Shown one piece after another: positions 50,631-59,868 of a DNA stretch of 64,000 nt. Position 1 is the first letter of the stretch, and each line of letters opens with the position of its first letter. Below the pieces are notes generated by a model. That model saw only the letters and a list, made by a program, of their open reading frames with translations. It was not told where the DNA came from and did no database searches. Origin of the DNA: CATQHQ01 sp965243805. Its GTDB lineage: Bacteria; Gemmatimonadota; Gemmatimonadetes; Longimicrobiales; Gaopeijiaceae. A program made the translations under genes and the position numbers. The DNA is taken from contig OZ251577.1 in the NCBI GenBank assembly GCA_965243805.1, forward strand, positions 682,001 through 746,000, given 5' to 3'.

Positions 50631-51857
50631 ATGAGCACGCGACGGGACACGACCACGCGACGGCGCTTCCTCCACACCACCGCGACCGCCGGGGGCGCGC
50701 TTGCCGCCGGGAGCGCGTTCACAGCCGAAGACGGAGGCCGACTGGCACTCGGAAGCCCGGTTCCAGCCTCGCCCGTCTCCGATGAAGCCTCGCCCGCCCC
50801 CGAGCAAGTCCCAGCCGCCGCCGATCAAGCCCCCCGATCCTTGAGGCTTCTGGTCCTCGGCGGCACCAACTTCATCGGCCCGCACCAAGTCGAGTACGCG
50901 CTGTCGCGAGGCCACCAAGTCACCCTCTTCAACCGAGGGCGCACTAACCCTCACCTCTTCCCCGACGTGGAAAAGCTGGTGGGCGACCGCAACGACGACC
51001 TGCGGGCGTTGGAGGGCCGCAGCTGGGATGTAGTGATCGACAACTCCGCCACCAACCCCGCGTGGGTCGAGCGGAGCGCTGGCCTCCTCAAGGAACGGTG
51101 CGAGCGGTACGTCTTCGTCTCGACCCGCTCCGTGTACGCCGACACGAGCCGGGTGCCGATGAGCGTGGCGGCGCCGGTGTGGAGCTACGAGTCCGCCGGC
51201 GTGACCCCCGGCGCCGCACGGCTGCCCTACGGACTCTCCAAGGCGCTGGCCGAGCAACACGCCCGCGACGCCTTCGGGAGCGACCGCGCCCTCGTCTTCC
51301 GTCCCGGCCTCATCATCGGTCCCGGCGACCCCACCGACCGTTTCACCTATTGGCCCGTCCGCATCCACCGGGGAGGCGAGGTCCTGGCACCCGGCGACGG
51401 CACGGACCCGGTGCAGATCATCGACGTGCGGGACTTCGGCGAGTGGCTGGTGCGCATGGTGGAGGCCAGCGAGTCGGGCACGTACAATGTGGTCGGCCCG
51501 CGCACGCCCCGCCCCATGGCCGAGCTCCTCTACGGCATCCGGGCCGTCACCATCGCCGAGACTACCTTCACGTGGGTGGACACGGACTTCGCCATCAACG
51601 CGGGCTTGCGCCCCTACGCCGAGATGCCGGTGTGGCGGCCGGCCCGAGACGGTGCCGAGGGCTTCGCCCGCTTCGACCTGACCCCGGAAGTGGAGAAGGG
51701 CCTGACCTTCCGCTCGCTGGCCGACACCACGGCGGCCACCCTCGACTTCCACTTCTCGCGACCCGCCGACCGCCAAGCGGCCCTCCGGGCGGGAGTGGAC
51801 CCCGACCGGGAGCGGGAAGTGCTCGACCTGTGGCGGGCCTTCCGCCGGGCCGGGTAA
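50631..51857 (+). CDS. Tat-exported NAD-dependent epimerase/reductase-like protein
   Basis: 408 residues. The N-terminus is a Tat signal (TTRRRFLHTTATAGGALAAG), followed by a disordered alanine/proline linker. The Rossmann domain has LLVLGGTNFIGPHQVEYAL (dinucleotide binding), then YVFVSTRSVYAD and YGLSKALAEQHA (active-site Tyr and Lys), VFRPGLIIGPGDPTDRF and VQIIDVRDFGEWLV. This is the extended SDR/isoflavone-reductase-like epimerase group; export by Tat means it should fold with its cofactor in the cytoplasm. Substrate unknown. It ends 6 nt before the M1 peptidase gene. Confidence 0.88.
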   Translation: MSTRRDTTTRRRFLHTTATAGGALAAGSAFTAEDGGRLALGSPVPASPVSDEASPAPEQVPAAADQAPRSLRLLVLGGTNFIGPHQVEYALSRGHQVTLFNRGRTNPHLFPDVEKLVGDRNDDLRALEGRSWDVVIDNSATNPAWVERSAGLLKERCERYVFVSTRSVYADTSRVPMSVAAPVWSYESAGVTPGAARLPYGLSKALAEQHARDAFGSDRALVFRPGLIIGPGDPTDRFTYWPVRIHRGGEVLAPGDGTDPVQIIDVRDFGEWLVRMVEASESGTYNVVGPRTPRPMAELLYGIRAVTIAETTFTWVDTDFAINAGLRPYAEMPVWRPARDGAEGFARFDLTPEVEKGLTFRSLADTTAATLDFHFSRPADRQAALRAGVDPDREREVLDLWRAFRRAG

Positions 51858-51863
51858 CGTCCC

Positions 51864-53612
51864 ATGAGATTCGGTTCCGACCCTGCCCGACGGCGGCCCC
51901 TCTGCCTCTGCCTCCCGCCCCTGCTGGCGTTTGCGGCCTGCGGTCCCACTGCCGCCCCGCCCCACTCTGCCGTCCACAGCGCGCCGGAGCCGCCCCCCGT
52001 CGAAGCCGGAGCTCCTGCCGCCCCAGGCGAATACGAGATCGCCGCCGATGTCCTCCACTACGAGATCGAGCTCACCTTGGGGGCGCCGGAGATCGAAGCC
52101 CGCGCAACCCTCGCCGTCCGTCCCAACGGCGCCGCCGCACTCCCTCTCGACCTGGTCGGCCTGGGCGTCCGCAGCGTCCACGTGGAGGGCGCCCCGTCCG
52201 CCTTCGAGTACGCCGACGGCAAGCTCGTGGTCCCGCTGAACGCCCGCGCCGCCGACAGCGACACCGTCCATGTGGCCGTCGCCTACCACGGCACTCCCGA
52301 CGACGGCCTGATCATCCGCCCGAACGTCCACGGCTCCCCCACGGCGTTCGTGGACAACTGGCCAAACCGCGCCCGCTTCTGGCTCCCCTCGGTGGACCAC
52401 CCGTCGGACAAAGCCACAGCCAGCTTCACCGTCCACGCGCCCGGCGACTGGCAGGTGATCGCCAACGGCACCCAGGTCGAGGACCCGTCCCCCACTGACG
52501 AGAATCGCGCCCCCACGGACGCGGACTCATCCCCCATCGACGCAGGCAAGACCACTTGGCGCTGGGCCACCCGGGTCCCCCACCCCACCTACACCCTCGT
52601 CACTGGCGCCGCCGAGTTCTCGGTGGAGTCCCTGGGACGGGCCGCCTGCGGCGCCGCGCCCGCCAGCGTGGAGCCCGACGGCTGCATCGACGTGTCGTAC
52701 TGGGTCTACCCCCAGGACACGGCGTTCGCCCGGGAGGTCTTTCGGCGCGCACCTGAGATGGTGGACTACTTCACCGCCACGATCGGCCCCTACCCTTTCG
52801 AGAAGCTCGCCAACGTCCAGTCTGCGACCCGCTTCGGGGGCATGGAGAACTCCTCCGCCATCTTCTACTCCGAAGAAGCGATCGCAGCGGGCCGACTGGG
52901 AGAGGGAACCGTCTCCCACGAGATCGCCCACCAGTGGTTCGGGGACTCTGCCACCGAGGCCGACTGGAACCACCTCTGGCTCTCCGAAGGCTTCGCCACC
53001 TACTTCGGCGCCCTCTTCTTCGAGGCGGCGGACGGAACCGACGACTTCCGACAGCGGATGGAACGAAGCCGCCGCAGCTACGTGGAGTCCGACGACACCG
53101 GGCGCCCCATCATCGACCCCGCCGGACCGGCCAACCTGTTCGACCTCCTGAACCGCAACAACTACGCCAAGGGCGGCTGGGTCCTGCACATGCTGCGAGG
53201 GCTGGTGGGGGACGAGACGTTCTTCCGCTCGATCCGAGCCTACTACGCCCGGCACGCCTATGGCACCGCCCTCACCGCCGATCTACAATACGCCTTCGAG
53301 GAGGTCTCCGGACGCTCGCTGGACTGGTTCTTCCAGCAGTGGGTCCACCAGCCGGGCCACCCGGTCCTGGAGCCCCGCTGGGAGATGTCGGAAGACGGAC
53401 GGGAACTGATCCTCACCATCGCCCAGACCCAGTCGCCCGACTGGCCCACCTTCCGCCTGCCGCTGGAGGTGGAGATCGCAGGCGCGACAACCGACCGCCC
53501 ACGCCGCGAGCAAGTCGAGCTTCGCCAACGCACCCAGAGCTTCCGCTTCCCCGTGGACGCCCCGCCCGAGGCCGTCGTGCTGGACCCGGACGGCTGGGTG
53601 CTGAAAGGCTGA
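51864..53612 (+). CDS. M1-family zinc aminopeptidase, lipoprotein
   Basis: 582 residues. Lipobox LLAFAAC near residue 24 indicates a surface or periplasmic lipoprotein. Domain order is that of M1 peptidases: an N-terminal saddle domain (YEIELTLGAPEIEARATLAV), the exopeptidase motif GGMENSS, the zinc site HEIAHQWFGD with downstream NHLWLSEGF (third ligand Glu), and a C-terminal part (WFFQQWVHQPGHPVLE). It is shorter than PepN, as in cold-active or LTA4-hydrolase-like bacterial aminopeptidases. It removes N-terminal residues from peptides outside the cytoplasm. Confidence 0.93.
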   Translation: MRFGSDPARRRPLCLCLPPLLAFAACGPTAAPPHSAVHSAPEPPPVEAGAPAAPGEYEIAADVLHYEIELTLGAPEIEARATLAVRPNGAAALPLDLVGLGVRSVHVEGAPSAFEYADGKLVVPLNARAADSDTVHVAVAYHGTPDDGLIIRPNVHGSPTAFVDNWPNRARFWLPSVDHPSDKATASFTVHAPGDWQVIANGTQVEDPSPTDENRAPTDADSSPIDAGKTTWRWATRVPHPTYTLVTGAAEFSVESLGRAACGAAPASVEPDGCIDVSYWVYPQDTAFAREVFRRAPEMVDYFTATIGPYPFEKLANVQSATRFGGMENSSAIFYSEEAIAAGRLGEGTVSHEIAHQWFGDSATEADWNHLWLSEGFATYFGALFFEAADGTDDFRQRMERSRRSYVESDDTGRPIIDPAGPANLFDLLNRNNYAKGGWVLHMLRGLVGDETFFRSIRAYYARHAYGTALTADLQYAFEEVSGRSLDWFFQQWVHQPGHPVLEPRWEMSEDGRELILTIAQTQSPDWPTFRLPLEVEIAGATTDRPRREQVELRQRTQSFRFPVDAPPEAVVLDPDGWVLKG

Positions 53613-53619
53613 CCCACCC

Positions 53620-54615
53620 ATGGCCGCCCACGCCCCCTTCGAGCGCCACATCGTGGAGATGGAGGACCAGATCGCCAAGCTCCAGACGCTGGCCTCCGAG
53701 GGCGGACTGGACGTGTCCAGCGAACTTCGGGAACTCACCGCCAAGCTGGACACCCTCCGCCGCGACACCTACCGCAACCTGGACGCCATGGAGCAGGTGC
53801 AGGTCGCACGACACGCCGGCCGCCCCTACACGCTGGACTTCGTGCAGGGCGTCTTCACCGACTGGTTCGAGATGAAGGGAGACCGGCGCTTCCGAGACGA
53901 CGAAGCCATCGTCGGAGGCTGGGCCCGGCTGGGGGGCCGCTCGGTCATGGTGATCGGCCATCAGAAGGGCAACGACATGAAAGAGAACCTCCGCCGCAAC
54001 TTCGGGATGCCGCACCCGGAGGGCTACCGCAAGGCGTTGCGCCTCATGAAGACCGCCGAGAAGTTCGGCAGGCCGGTGATCACCTTGGTGGACACGCCGG
54101 GGGCCTACCCAGGCTTCGGCGCCGAGGAACGGGGCCAAGCCGAGGCGATCGCCACCAACCTGCGGGAGATGGCTCGCCTGCGCACGCCCACCATCTGCGT
54201 GGTGATCGGGGAGGGCGGCTCCGGCGGCGCGCTGGCCCTGGGCGTCACCGACCGCATCCTGGTGATGGAGCACGCGATCTACTCGGTCATCTCCCCCGAG
54301 GGCTGCGCGGCGATCCTCTGGCGCTCCGCCGACCACCGCAACGAGGCCGCCCGCGCTCTTCGCCTCACCTCTTCCGACCTCCTCTCCCTGGGCGTCGCCG
54401 ACGAGGTGGTCCCCGAGCCGCCCGGCGGCGCCCACACCGACTCGGAGGCGGCGATGGCGGCCGTCGCCGAGGCGCTGGTCCGCAACTTGGCCGAACTGGA
54501 GGGCGCCGACGCCGCCGACCTGGTCGCTGCGCGCTGGGCCAAGTACGAATCCATGGGCGCGTGGCAGGAGGCCGCCACCACCGCCCCTCGTGTCGCCCCC
54601 AACGCCGCGTCCTAG
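53620..54615 (+). CDS. accA: Acetyl-CoA carboxylase carboxyltransferase subunit alpha
   Basis: 331 residues. AccA forms, with AccD, the heterotetramer that transfers CO2 from carboxybiotin to acetyl-CoA in the first step of fatty-acid synthesis. The family pattern is complete: FERHIVEMEDQIAKLQTLAS, DFVQGVFTDWFEMKGDRRFRDD, VIGHQKGNDMKENLRRNFGMP, VDTPGAYPGFGAEERGQAEA, IGEGGSGGALALGV and ISPEGCAAILWRS. It follows the M1 gene by 7 nt. No accD is in the window. Confidence 0.96.
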   Translation: MAAHAPFERHIVEMEDQIAKLQTLASEGGLDVSSELRELTAKLDTLRRDTYRNLDAMEQVQVARHAGRPYTLDFVQGVFTDWFEMKGDRRFRDDEAIVGGWARLGGRSVMVIGHQKGNDMKENLRRNFGMPHPEGYRKALRLMKTAEKFGRPVITLVDTPGAYPGFGAEERGQAEAIATNLREMARLRTPTICVVIGEGGSGGALALGVTDRILVMEHAIYSVISPEGCAAILWRSADHRNEAARALRLTSSDLLSLGVADEVVPEPPGGAHTDSEAAMAAVAEALVRNLAELEGADAADLVAARWAKYESMGAWQEAATTAPRVAPNAAS

Positions 54616-54636
54616 CAAAAGGAGGAAACGGGAGAG

Positions 54637-55500
54637 ATGCCGGGCTTCGCCGAGGTCGAGTTCAAGGCCACACGCCGAGCGTACTACCGCTACGACGCGC
54701 TGGCGCTCTCTCCGGGGGACCAGGTGATCGTGCAGGCCGATCGGGGCGAGGACCTGGGCCGCATCACCGCCCTGGGCAGCATCGCCGAGCGCAAGTGCTC
54801 GTCGTCGGGAGGGTGCTCCACGCCGGTGCCCTCCAAGCGGGTCATCCGCGCCGCCAGCGAGGCGGAGGTGGGCCGCGCCCAGCACATGCGCACCGACGAG
54901 GAGGTCGCGCGACGCGGCGCCCGAGAGCACGTGGAGCGCCACGGCCTGCACATGAAGGTCACCGACGCCGAGTGGCAGTTCGACCGGAAGAAGCTGTACA
55001 TCTACTTCACCGCCGAGAAGCGGGTCGACTTCCGCGCTCTGGTGCGGGACTTGGCCCGTGCGTTTCGCACCCGGATCGAGCTGCGCCAGATCGGCGTCCG
55101 AGACGAGGCCGCCAGGCTGGGCGGAGTGGGACGGTGCGGCCGGGAGCTGTGCTGCTCCACGTGGCTGCCCGCCCTCAAGCCCGTAAGCCTGCAACTCGCG
55201 AAGGACCAGCGCCTCTCGCTGAACCCCTCCCAGATCTCGGGTTGCTGCGGCCGCCTCATGTGCTGCCTGATGTACGAGCACGACACCTACGTGGAGGCTC
55301 GCCGCAAGTTCCCCCGGGAGGGCCGCACAATCCGCACGGCCCAGGGAAGCGAAAGGGTCGTCGGCGTGAACATCTTCAAGGAGACGATCGCCCTTTGCGA
55401 CGCCGACGGCACCCGGCGCATCGTTTCCGTTGCCGATCTCAAGGAGGAAGTGGCGGCGGCCCGTCGCTCGCCGTCGAACATCCCACAGGAGAAGCCATGA
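54637..55500 (+). CDS. ricT: RicT / PSP1-domain protein
   Basis: 287 residues. ATG 54637 lies behind AAAGGAGG and GGGAGAG. RicT (YaaT) in Bacillus acts with RicA and RicF as an Fe-S complex that assists RNase Y and affects development. The PSP1 domain is clear: DRGEDLGRI, the AREHVERHGLHMKVTDAEWQ helix-strand, FYFTAEKRVDFRALVRDL, and the cysteine clusters CGRELCCSTW and GCCGRLMCCLMYE that can bind iron-sulfur clusters. It is followed by a Clp-N gene in ATGA overlap. Confidence 0.9.
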   Translation: MPGFAEVEFKATRRAYYRYDALALSPGDQVIVQADRGEDLGRITALGSIAERKCSSSGGCSTPVPSKRVIRAASEAEVGRAQHMRTDEEVARRGAREHVERHGLHMKVTDAEWQFDRKKLYIYFTAEKRVDFRALVRDLARAFRTRIELRQIGVRDEAARLGGVGRCGRELCCSTWLPALKPVSLQLAKDQRLSLNPSQISGCCGRLMCCLMYEHDTYVEARRKFPREGRTIRTAQGSERVVGVNIFKETIALCDADGTRRIVSVADLKEEVAAARRSPSNIPQEKP

Positions 55501-55937
55501 GCATCAACCTCTCCGAAGACGCTGTGCACGCCCTCAACCGCTCGGCGGCCGCCGCGGCAAGGGACGGCGACGAAGCGGTCGCGCCGATCCACGTCCTTGC
55601 AGGCGTCCTCTCCGAGCAGGACTCGGACCTCTTGGCGGCCGTCCAGGGGATCGGCCTGGTGCTCAACGATGCGCCCCAGGAGCTGCTGGACGCCCCGGCC
55701 ACGTACGGGGGCCACCTGCCCTTCACGCCCGAGGCCCATGAGGCGCTCGCCGCGGCGGTGGAGTTCGCCGGCAACCACGGCGAAGGCGCGACCACCAGTG
55801 CCCACCTGCTCTTGGGCGTCGCCCAAAGAAGGCCCCCGGACTGCGCCGAAGCACTGGACGGCTGGGGCCTGGAAGCCGAGAGTCTGGCCCGCTGGCTGGC
55901 CGCACCCAACGCGCCCAACCAGGCCGACGTCGCGTGA
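55497..55937 (+). CDS. Clp N-terminal (Clp-R) domain protein
   Basis: 146 residues, ATG overlapping the ricT stop. It is a stand-alone Clp-N repeat pair: LSEDAVHALNRSAAAAARDG, VAPIHVLAGVLSEQDSDLLA and FTPEAHEALAAAVEFAGNHG, TTSAHLLLGVAQRRPP. No AAA domain follows, so this is an adaptor-like or ClpC-N-like protein, not a chaperone. It might bind substrates for a Clp protease. It is coupled to the next gene (GTGA). Confidence 0.83.
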   Translation: MSINLSEDAVHALNRSAAAAARDGDEAVAPIHVLAGVLSEQDSDLLAAVQGIGLVLNDAPQELLDAPATYGGHLPFTPEAHEALAAAVEFAGNHGEGATTSAHLLLGVAQRRPPDCAEALDGWGLEAESLARWLAAPNAPNQADVA

Positions 55938-56989
55938 GCCGTTCTGGCAGCAACTCCGGCCTCGTCGGCTGGGGCCGGGGAGCGGCTCTCCTGCTGGGCT
56001 TCGCCGTCGCCTGCGGTCCCTCCGGGGACTCGGATCTCGCCGACGACCCCTTCCCCGCGACACCCGCCGACGGTCCGCTTCCCGAGATCGGACCTGCGCC
56101 CGCCGACTACCGGCCCACGGCGGCCGGCGCCCCCTCCACCGACATCTGGCTCGGTCGCCTGGAGCGGAGCCCGACCGACGGCGCACTCACCGTGGTCCGC
56201 GACCTGACCAACGCCACTCGGCGTGTCGGCTACGACAACCAGCCCGCCTTCAGCCCCGGCTCCGACTTCCTCTACTACGCCTCGGCGGTGGACTCCACGC
56301 AAACGGAGGTCTCCCGTCACGACCTGGCGACCAGCGCGGCGCAGCAACTCACCCGCACGCCCGGCGCCAGCGAGTTCTCCCCCACGTTCGTGCCGGGCCA
56401 GGAGGCGTTCTCCGCCATTCGCGAAACCCGAGGCAAGCAGTACCTCTGGCGCTACTCGACCGACGGCGACGAGATCGGACCCGTCTTCTCCACGGTCGAA
56501 CCCGTGGGCTACCACGCCTGGGCCGACGGGCGAACCGTTGCGCTCTTCGTCCTGGGCGACCCGCCCACCCTCCAGCTCGGCGACGCAATCTCCGGCGAGG
56601 TCCGGGTCGTGGCGGAGAACCCGGGCCGATCGCTCCACCGCATCCCCGGCGAGACCGCCGTGTCGTTCGTCCGCAAGCTGACCGACGACGAGTGGTGGAT
56701 CGAGCGCCTGGACCCCTCCACCGGCACCACCGAGCGGATCGTGCGGACCCTGCCCGGACGGGAGGACTACGCCTGGACCCCAGAAGGCGAGATCCTCATG
56801 AGCGACGGGGCGGTGCTCCACGCCTGGGCCGCCGAGTCGGGCTGGACCCCCGTGCCCGTGGAGGGCGCCCCGGCAGGACCCGCACCAACCGGCGAGATCT
56901 CCCGCCTCGCCGTCAGCCCCGACGGCACACTCGTCGCCCTGGTCCGCGCCCGCCCGGCCAACTCCGAGCCAGCCCCCGGCCCGCCATGA
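55934..56989 (+). CDS. PD40/TolB-like beta-propeller lipoprotein
   Basis: 351 residues from GTG 55934. Lipobox GFAVACG follows the signal helix. Then come repeats of the TolB/PD40 propeller: TDIWLGRLERSPTDGAL, YDNQPAFSPGSDFLYYAS, ASEFSPTFVPGQEAFSAIRE, and EDYAWTPEGEILMSDG, ending ISRLAVSPDGTLVALV. The protein is probably periplasmic and binds a partner; no enzyme motif is seen. It is coupled at both ends: GTGA with the Clp-N gene and ATGA with a small membrane gene. Confidence 0.8.
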   Translation: MSRSGSNSGLVGWGRGAALLLGFAVACGPSGDSDLADDPFPATPADGPLPEIGPAPADYRPTAAGAPSTDIWLGRLERSPTDGALTVVRDLTNATRRVGYDNQPAFSPGSDFLYYASAVDSTQTEVSRHDLATSAAQQLTRTPGASEFSPTFVPGQEAFSAIRETRGKQYLWRYSTDGDEIGPVFSTVEPVGYHAWADGRTVALFVLGDPPTLQLGDAISGEVRVVAENPGRSLHRIPGETAVSFVRKLTDDEWWIERLDPSTGTTERIVRTLPGREDYAWTPEGEILMSDGAVLHAWAAESGWTPVPVEGAPAGPAPTGEISRLAVSPDGTLVALVRARPANSEPAPGPP

Positions 56990-57156
56990 AGCCCGGGTTG
57001 ATCGTCTCGTGTGTGGTGGGCGCGGCTGTCCTTGCCGGCGTCGCCCACTCGGGCCTCTTCTTCCCGCCCAACGGCTGGGCAACCCTGGGCGCCGCCGCGC
57101 TGGGGGCATGGCTGGGCCTTGCCGTCTACCGGCTCGTAGCAGACCCTTTCGAGTAG
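56986..57156 (+). CDS. Small two-helix membrane protein
   Basis: 56 residues, ATG overlapping the PD40 gene stop. Sequence: MKPGLIVSCVVGAAVLAGVA, a glycine/proline turn, then NGWATLGAAALGAWLGLAVY and a short acidic tail. Two predicted membrane helices. The ATGA coupling and matching codon use support it as a real gene. Function unknown. Confidence 0.65.
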   Translation: MKPGLIVSCVVGAAVLAGVAHSGLFFPPNGWATLGAAALGAWLGLAVYRLVADPFE

Positions 57157-57233
57157 CGACCGCCCCACGAAACCAGCCGCGAGGTCCCTGCGTAAGGGAA
57201 CCGCCCAAGCACCTCCAGCATTAGGACCCGGAC

Positions 57234-57533
57234 ATGGAATCCTTCTTCTTCGACTACCTCACCTCCCTGGCCAACTTCTGGAGCGGCGTCTTCCGGATCG
57301 GATTCACCCAGATCCTGATCGTCGTCCTGGTGATCTGGTGGCTCCGGCGGAAGCGGTGCGGCGAGCGCGACGACGACGGCTGCTGCAACGTCTGGAGCTT
57401 CGGCACCTTGGGCGGCTGCGGCGGCCGTCGGGGACCGTGCTGCGACAACTGGCGCTGCTGCCGGGACGTCGGCGACGAAGCCGACGCAGAAGCCGACGCG
57501 GAAGTGGAAGAGGCCGTCGCCGACAAAGACTGA
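57234..57533 (+). CDS. Small membrane protein with cysteine-rich cytoplasmic tail
   Basis: 99 residues. One predicted helix (TQILIVVLVIWWL, about 25-37) is followed by a basic stop-transfer (RRKRCGERDDDG) and a tail with eight cysteines, mostly in pairs (GCCNVWSF, GGCGGRRGPCCDNWRCCRD), and an acidic C-terminus (DEADAEADAEVEEAVADKD). The cysteine pattern could bind metal. It is codirectional with the genes before and after. I do not recognise the family. Confidence 0.65.
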   Translation: MESFFFDYLTSLANFWSGVFRIGFTQILIVVLVIWWLRRKRCGERDDDGCCNVWSFGTLGGCGGRRGPCCDNWRCCRDVGDEADAEADAEVEEAVADKD

Positions 57534-57591
57534 CCCAGCCAGCACGCCGCCGGCTCCCCAGCGCACCGGGACCGCCCCAACCAGCCCGGCT

Positions 57592-59853
57592 GTGCGATCC
57601 GCCTTCGGTGCCCTCGCCGCCTTGGCCGCCGCCCTGAGCGCACTGGTCACCTTCGCCGCCCTGAGCGCACTGGCCACCGCCCTCCTCCCGACCCCGGTCT
57701 CTGCCCAGAACTCGGTCGCGCCTCCCAATCCGCCCGATCCGCTTGGCCCCCCGCCGGGTCCGTCCTCCGTCGTCCAGGCGCACCGCACCGACGCGCCGCC
57801 CACCATCGACGGCGTCCTCGACGAAGCGATCTGGCAGCGCGTGCAACCCGTCACCGACTTCCGCCAGCGCACGCCCGTGGACGGCGCTCCCGCCTCCGAG
57901 CGGACCGAGTTCCGGGTGGCCTTCGACCAGAACGCCATCTACTTCGCAGTGGTGGCCTACGATTCGCAGCCCGACGCGATCCGCCGCAGCATCCTCCACC
58001 GCGAAGGCCGGATCGACCAAGACGACAACATCCGGATTGGCCTCGACACCTACCACGACCGGCGCAACGCCTACATCTTCGAGCTGAACCCCTTCGGCAC
58101 CCAGGGCGACGCCCTCATCACCGACGAGTCGATGACCCTGGCAGACTGGAACTGGGAAGGCGTCTACGAGAGCGAGGGCCGAATCACCGACGAGGGCTGG
58201 GTCGTGGAGGCCGCCGTCCCCTTCACCACGATCCGCTTCTCCGACGACGACGCGCCGACGATGGGCATCCTCGTGGAGCGCACGATCCGCCGCAAGAACG
58301 AGTTCGTCTACTTCCCCCACGTCGGCCAGGAGTTCCGCAACGGCCTCGTCCAAGTCTCCCAGTACGCCACCTTGACGGGGTTGGAGGAGCTGCGCCGAGG
58401 GCGCTACATGGAGGCCAAGCCCTTCGTCATCGCGGGACGTTCGGAGGCGGGCCAAGCCGGAAACGCCCCAGCCGCTGTCGAGACCCTCCGCGAGATCGGA
58501 CTGGACTTCAAGTACTCGATCACGTCGAACCTGACGCTGGACGCGACCCTGAACCCCGACTTCGCCCAGGTGGAGGCGGACAACGTCCAGATCAACCTGA
58601 CCCGGTTCGGCCTCTTCTTCCCCGAGAAGCGCGAGTTCTTCCTGGAGCGGGCGGGGCTCTTCAGCTTCGGCAACGCCAGAGAGACGGAAGTGTTCTTCAG
58701 CCGCCGCATCGGCATCGCCAACGACATCGCAGGCGGGGGACGACTGACGGGCCAGGCGGGTCCCTTCTCCGTGGGCGCGCTCAGCCTGCTCACGCGAGAC
58801 GCCCGCAACCCGGACGGCGATCTCGCGCCCGGCGGCCTTAACTCGGTGCTCCGGCTCCGCGCAGACCCGTTCCCCAGAACCACCGTGGGCGGCATCCTCA
58901 CCTCGCTGGACGCCGGCGACGCATCGAACCGAGTGGCGGGTGCCGACGCCCAAGTCAGGTTCGGCGGTTCCAGCTCCTTCGTGGGATGGGTTGCCCGCTC
59001 GATCCGCTCCGACGGCCCCGACGCCACCGCAGGCTCGGCCGAGCTCAGCGTGGGCAACAGCGTGGCGTCCGTTACCGGCGGGTTCGCTCGCGTGCCCAGC
59101 GACTTCGACCCGGCCCTGGGGTTCGTGCGGCGTCGCGACATGCAACGCTGGGAGGGCTCCCTGGCGGCCTTCCCCCGCTTCGAGACCAGCCGCTGGGCCC
59201 GACAGGTCATCGCGGCCCTAAACAGCTCGTACATCGAGGGACTCGACGGTGCCAAGCAGAGCGTCAGCTTGCTCTCCCACACCATGCTGATCTTCCAGAC
59301 GGGCGACCGGCTGTCGGCGAACCTTCGCCGCCGCACCGAAGCGATCCCCCACGGCGCGCGCATTCAGGGACGGGCGCTGGTACCGGGCGAGTACGCCTTC
59401 AACACGGTGGACTTCAGCTGGCGCACCAACGACAGCCGCCCCCTCTCCACTCGCGGCGGCGTCTCCACCGGCGGCTTCTGGGGCGGCAACCGCACCCAGC
59501 TGTCGGTGGGCGGCCAGTGGAAGACCGGACCGTACCTGACGGTCGGCGCCGACTACACCTGGAACGACGTGAGCCTGCCCGTGGAGGCAGGCGACTTCAC
59601 CACGCGGCTCTTCGGCGCGACGGTCCTGGGCGCGGTCAGCCGCTCGCTCTTCGCCAACGCCCTGGTCCAGTACGACGACATCTCCAACGTGGTGCGGGCC
59701 AACGTGCGGATCGACTGGATCCACACGCCGGGCAGCGACCTCTTCGTCGTCTTCGACACCGGCTACCTGACCGGCGACCTGCTCGACCCGCGCACCGAGC
59801 GCTGGCAGCAGCGCACCGGCGTCGTCAAGCTCACCTACCTGAAGGCGTTCTGA
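57592..59853 (+). CDS. DUF5916 outer-membrane protein with CBM9-like domain
   Basis: 753 residues from GTG 57592. Signal region has a duplicated LSALVTFAALSALATAL segment and ends near VSAQNSV. Residues 60-250 are a carbohydrate-binding module 9-like domain (TIDGVLDEAIWQRVQPVTDF, AYIFELNPFGTQGDALI). The rest is the DUF5916 beta-barrel domain (TSNLTLDATLNPDFAQVEAD, INLTRFGLFFPEKREFFLERAG) ending in KLTYLKAF with a C-terminal phenylalanine, as in outer-membrane barrels. Such proteins are common in Gemmatimonadota and Bacteroidota; the ligand is unknown, perhaps a glycan. Confidence 0.9.
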   Translation: MRSAFGALAALAAALSALVTFAALSALATALLPTPVSAQNSVAPPNPPDPLGPPPGPSSVVQAHRTDAPPTIDGVLDEAIWQRVQPVTDFRQRTPVDGAPASERTEFRVAFDQNAIYFAVVAYDSQPDAIRRSILHREGRIDQDDNIRIGLDTYHDRRNAYIFELNPFGTQGDALITDESMTLADWNWEGVYESEGRITDEGWVVEAAVPFTTIRFSDDDAPTMGILVERTIRRKNEFVYFPHVGQEFRNGLVQVSQYATLTGLEELRRGRYMEAKPFVIAGRSEAGQAGNAPAAVETLREIGLDFKYSITSNLTLDATLNPDFAQVEADNVQINLTRFGLFFPEKREFFLERAGLFSFGNARETEVFFSRRIGIANDIAGGGRLTGQAGPFSVGALSLLTRDARNPDGDLAPGGLNSVLRLRADPFPRTTVGGILTSLDAGDASNRVAGADAQVRFGGSSSFVGWVARSIRSDGPDATAGSAELSVGNSVASVTGGFARVPSDFDPALGFVRRRDMQRWEGSLAAFPRFETSRWARQVIAALNSSYIEGLDGAKQSVSLLSHTMLIFQTGDRLSANLRRRTEAIPHGARIQGRALVPGEYAFNTVDFSWRTNDSRPLSTRGGVSTGGFWGGNRTQLSVGGQWKTGPYLTVGADYTWNDVSLPVEAGDFTTRLFGATVLGAVSRSLFANALVQYDDISNVVRANVRIDWIHTPGSDLFVVFDTGYLTGDLLDPRTERWQQRTGVVKLTYLKAF
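57628..57681. repeat. 27-bp tandem duplication in the DUF5916 signal peptide
   Basis: GCCGCCCTGAGCGCACTGG occurs at 57628 and 57655, encoding two LSAL segments in the signal region. Confidence 0.92.
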
Positions 59854-59868
59854 CGGGACCTCCGTGAG

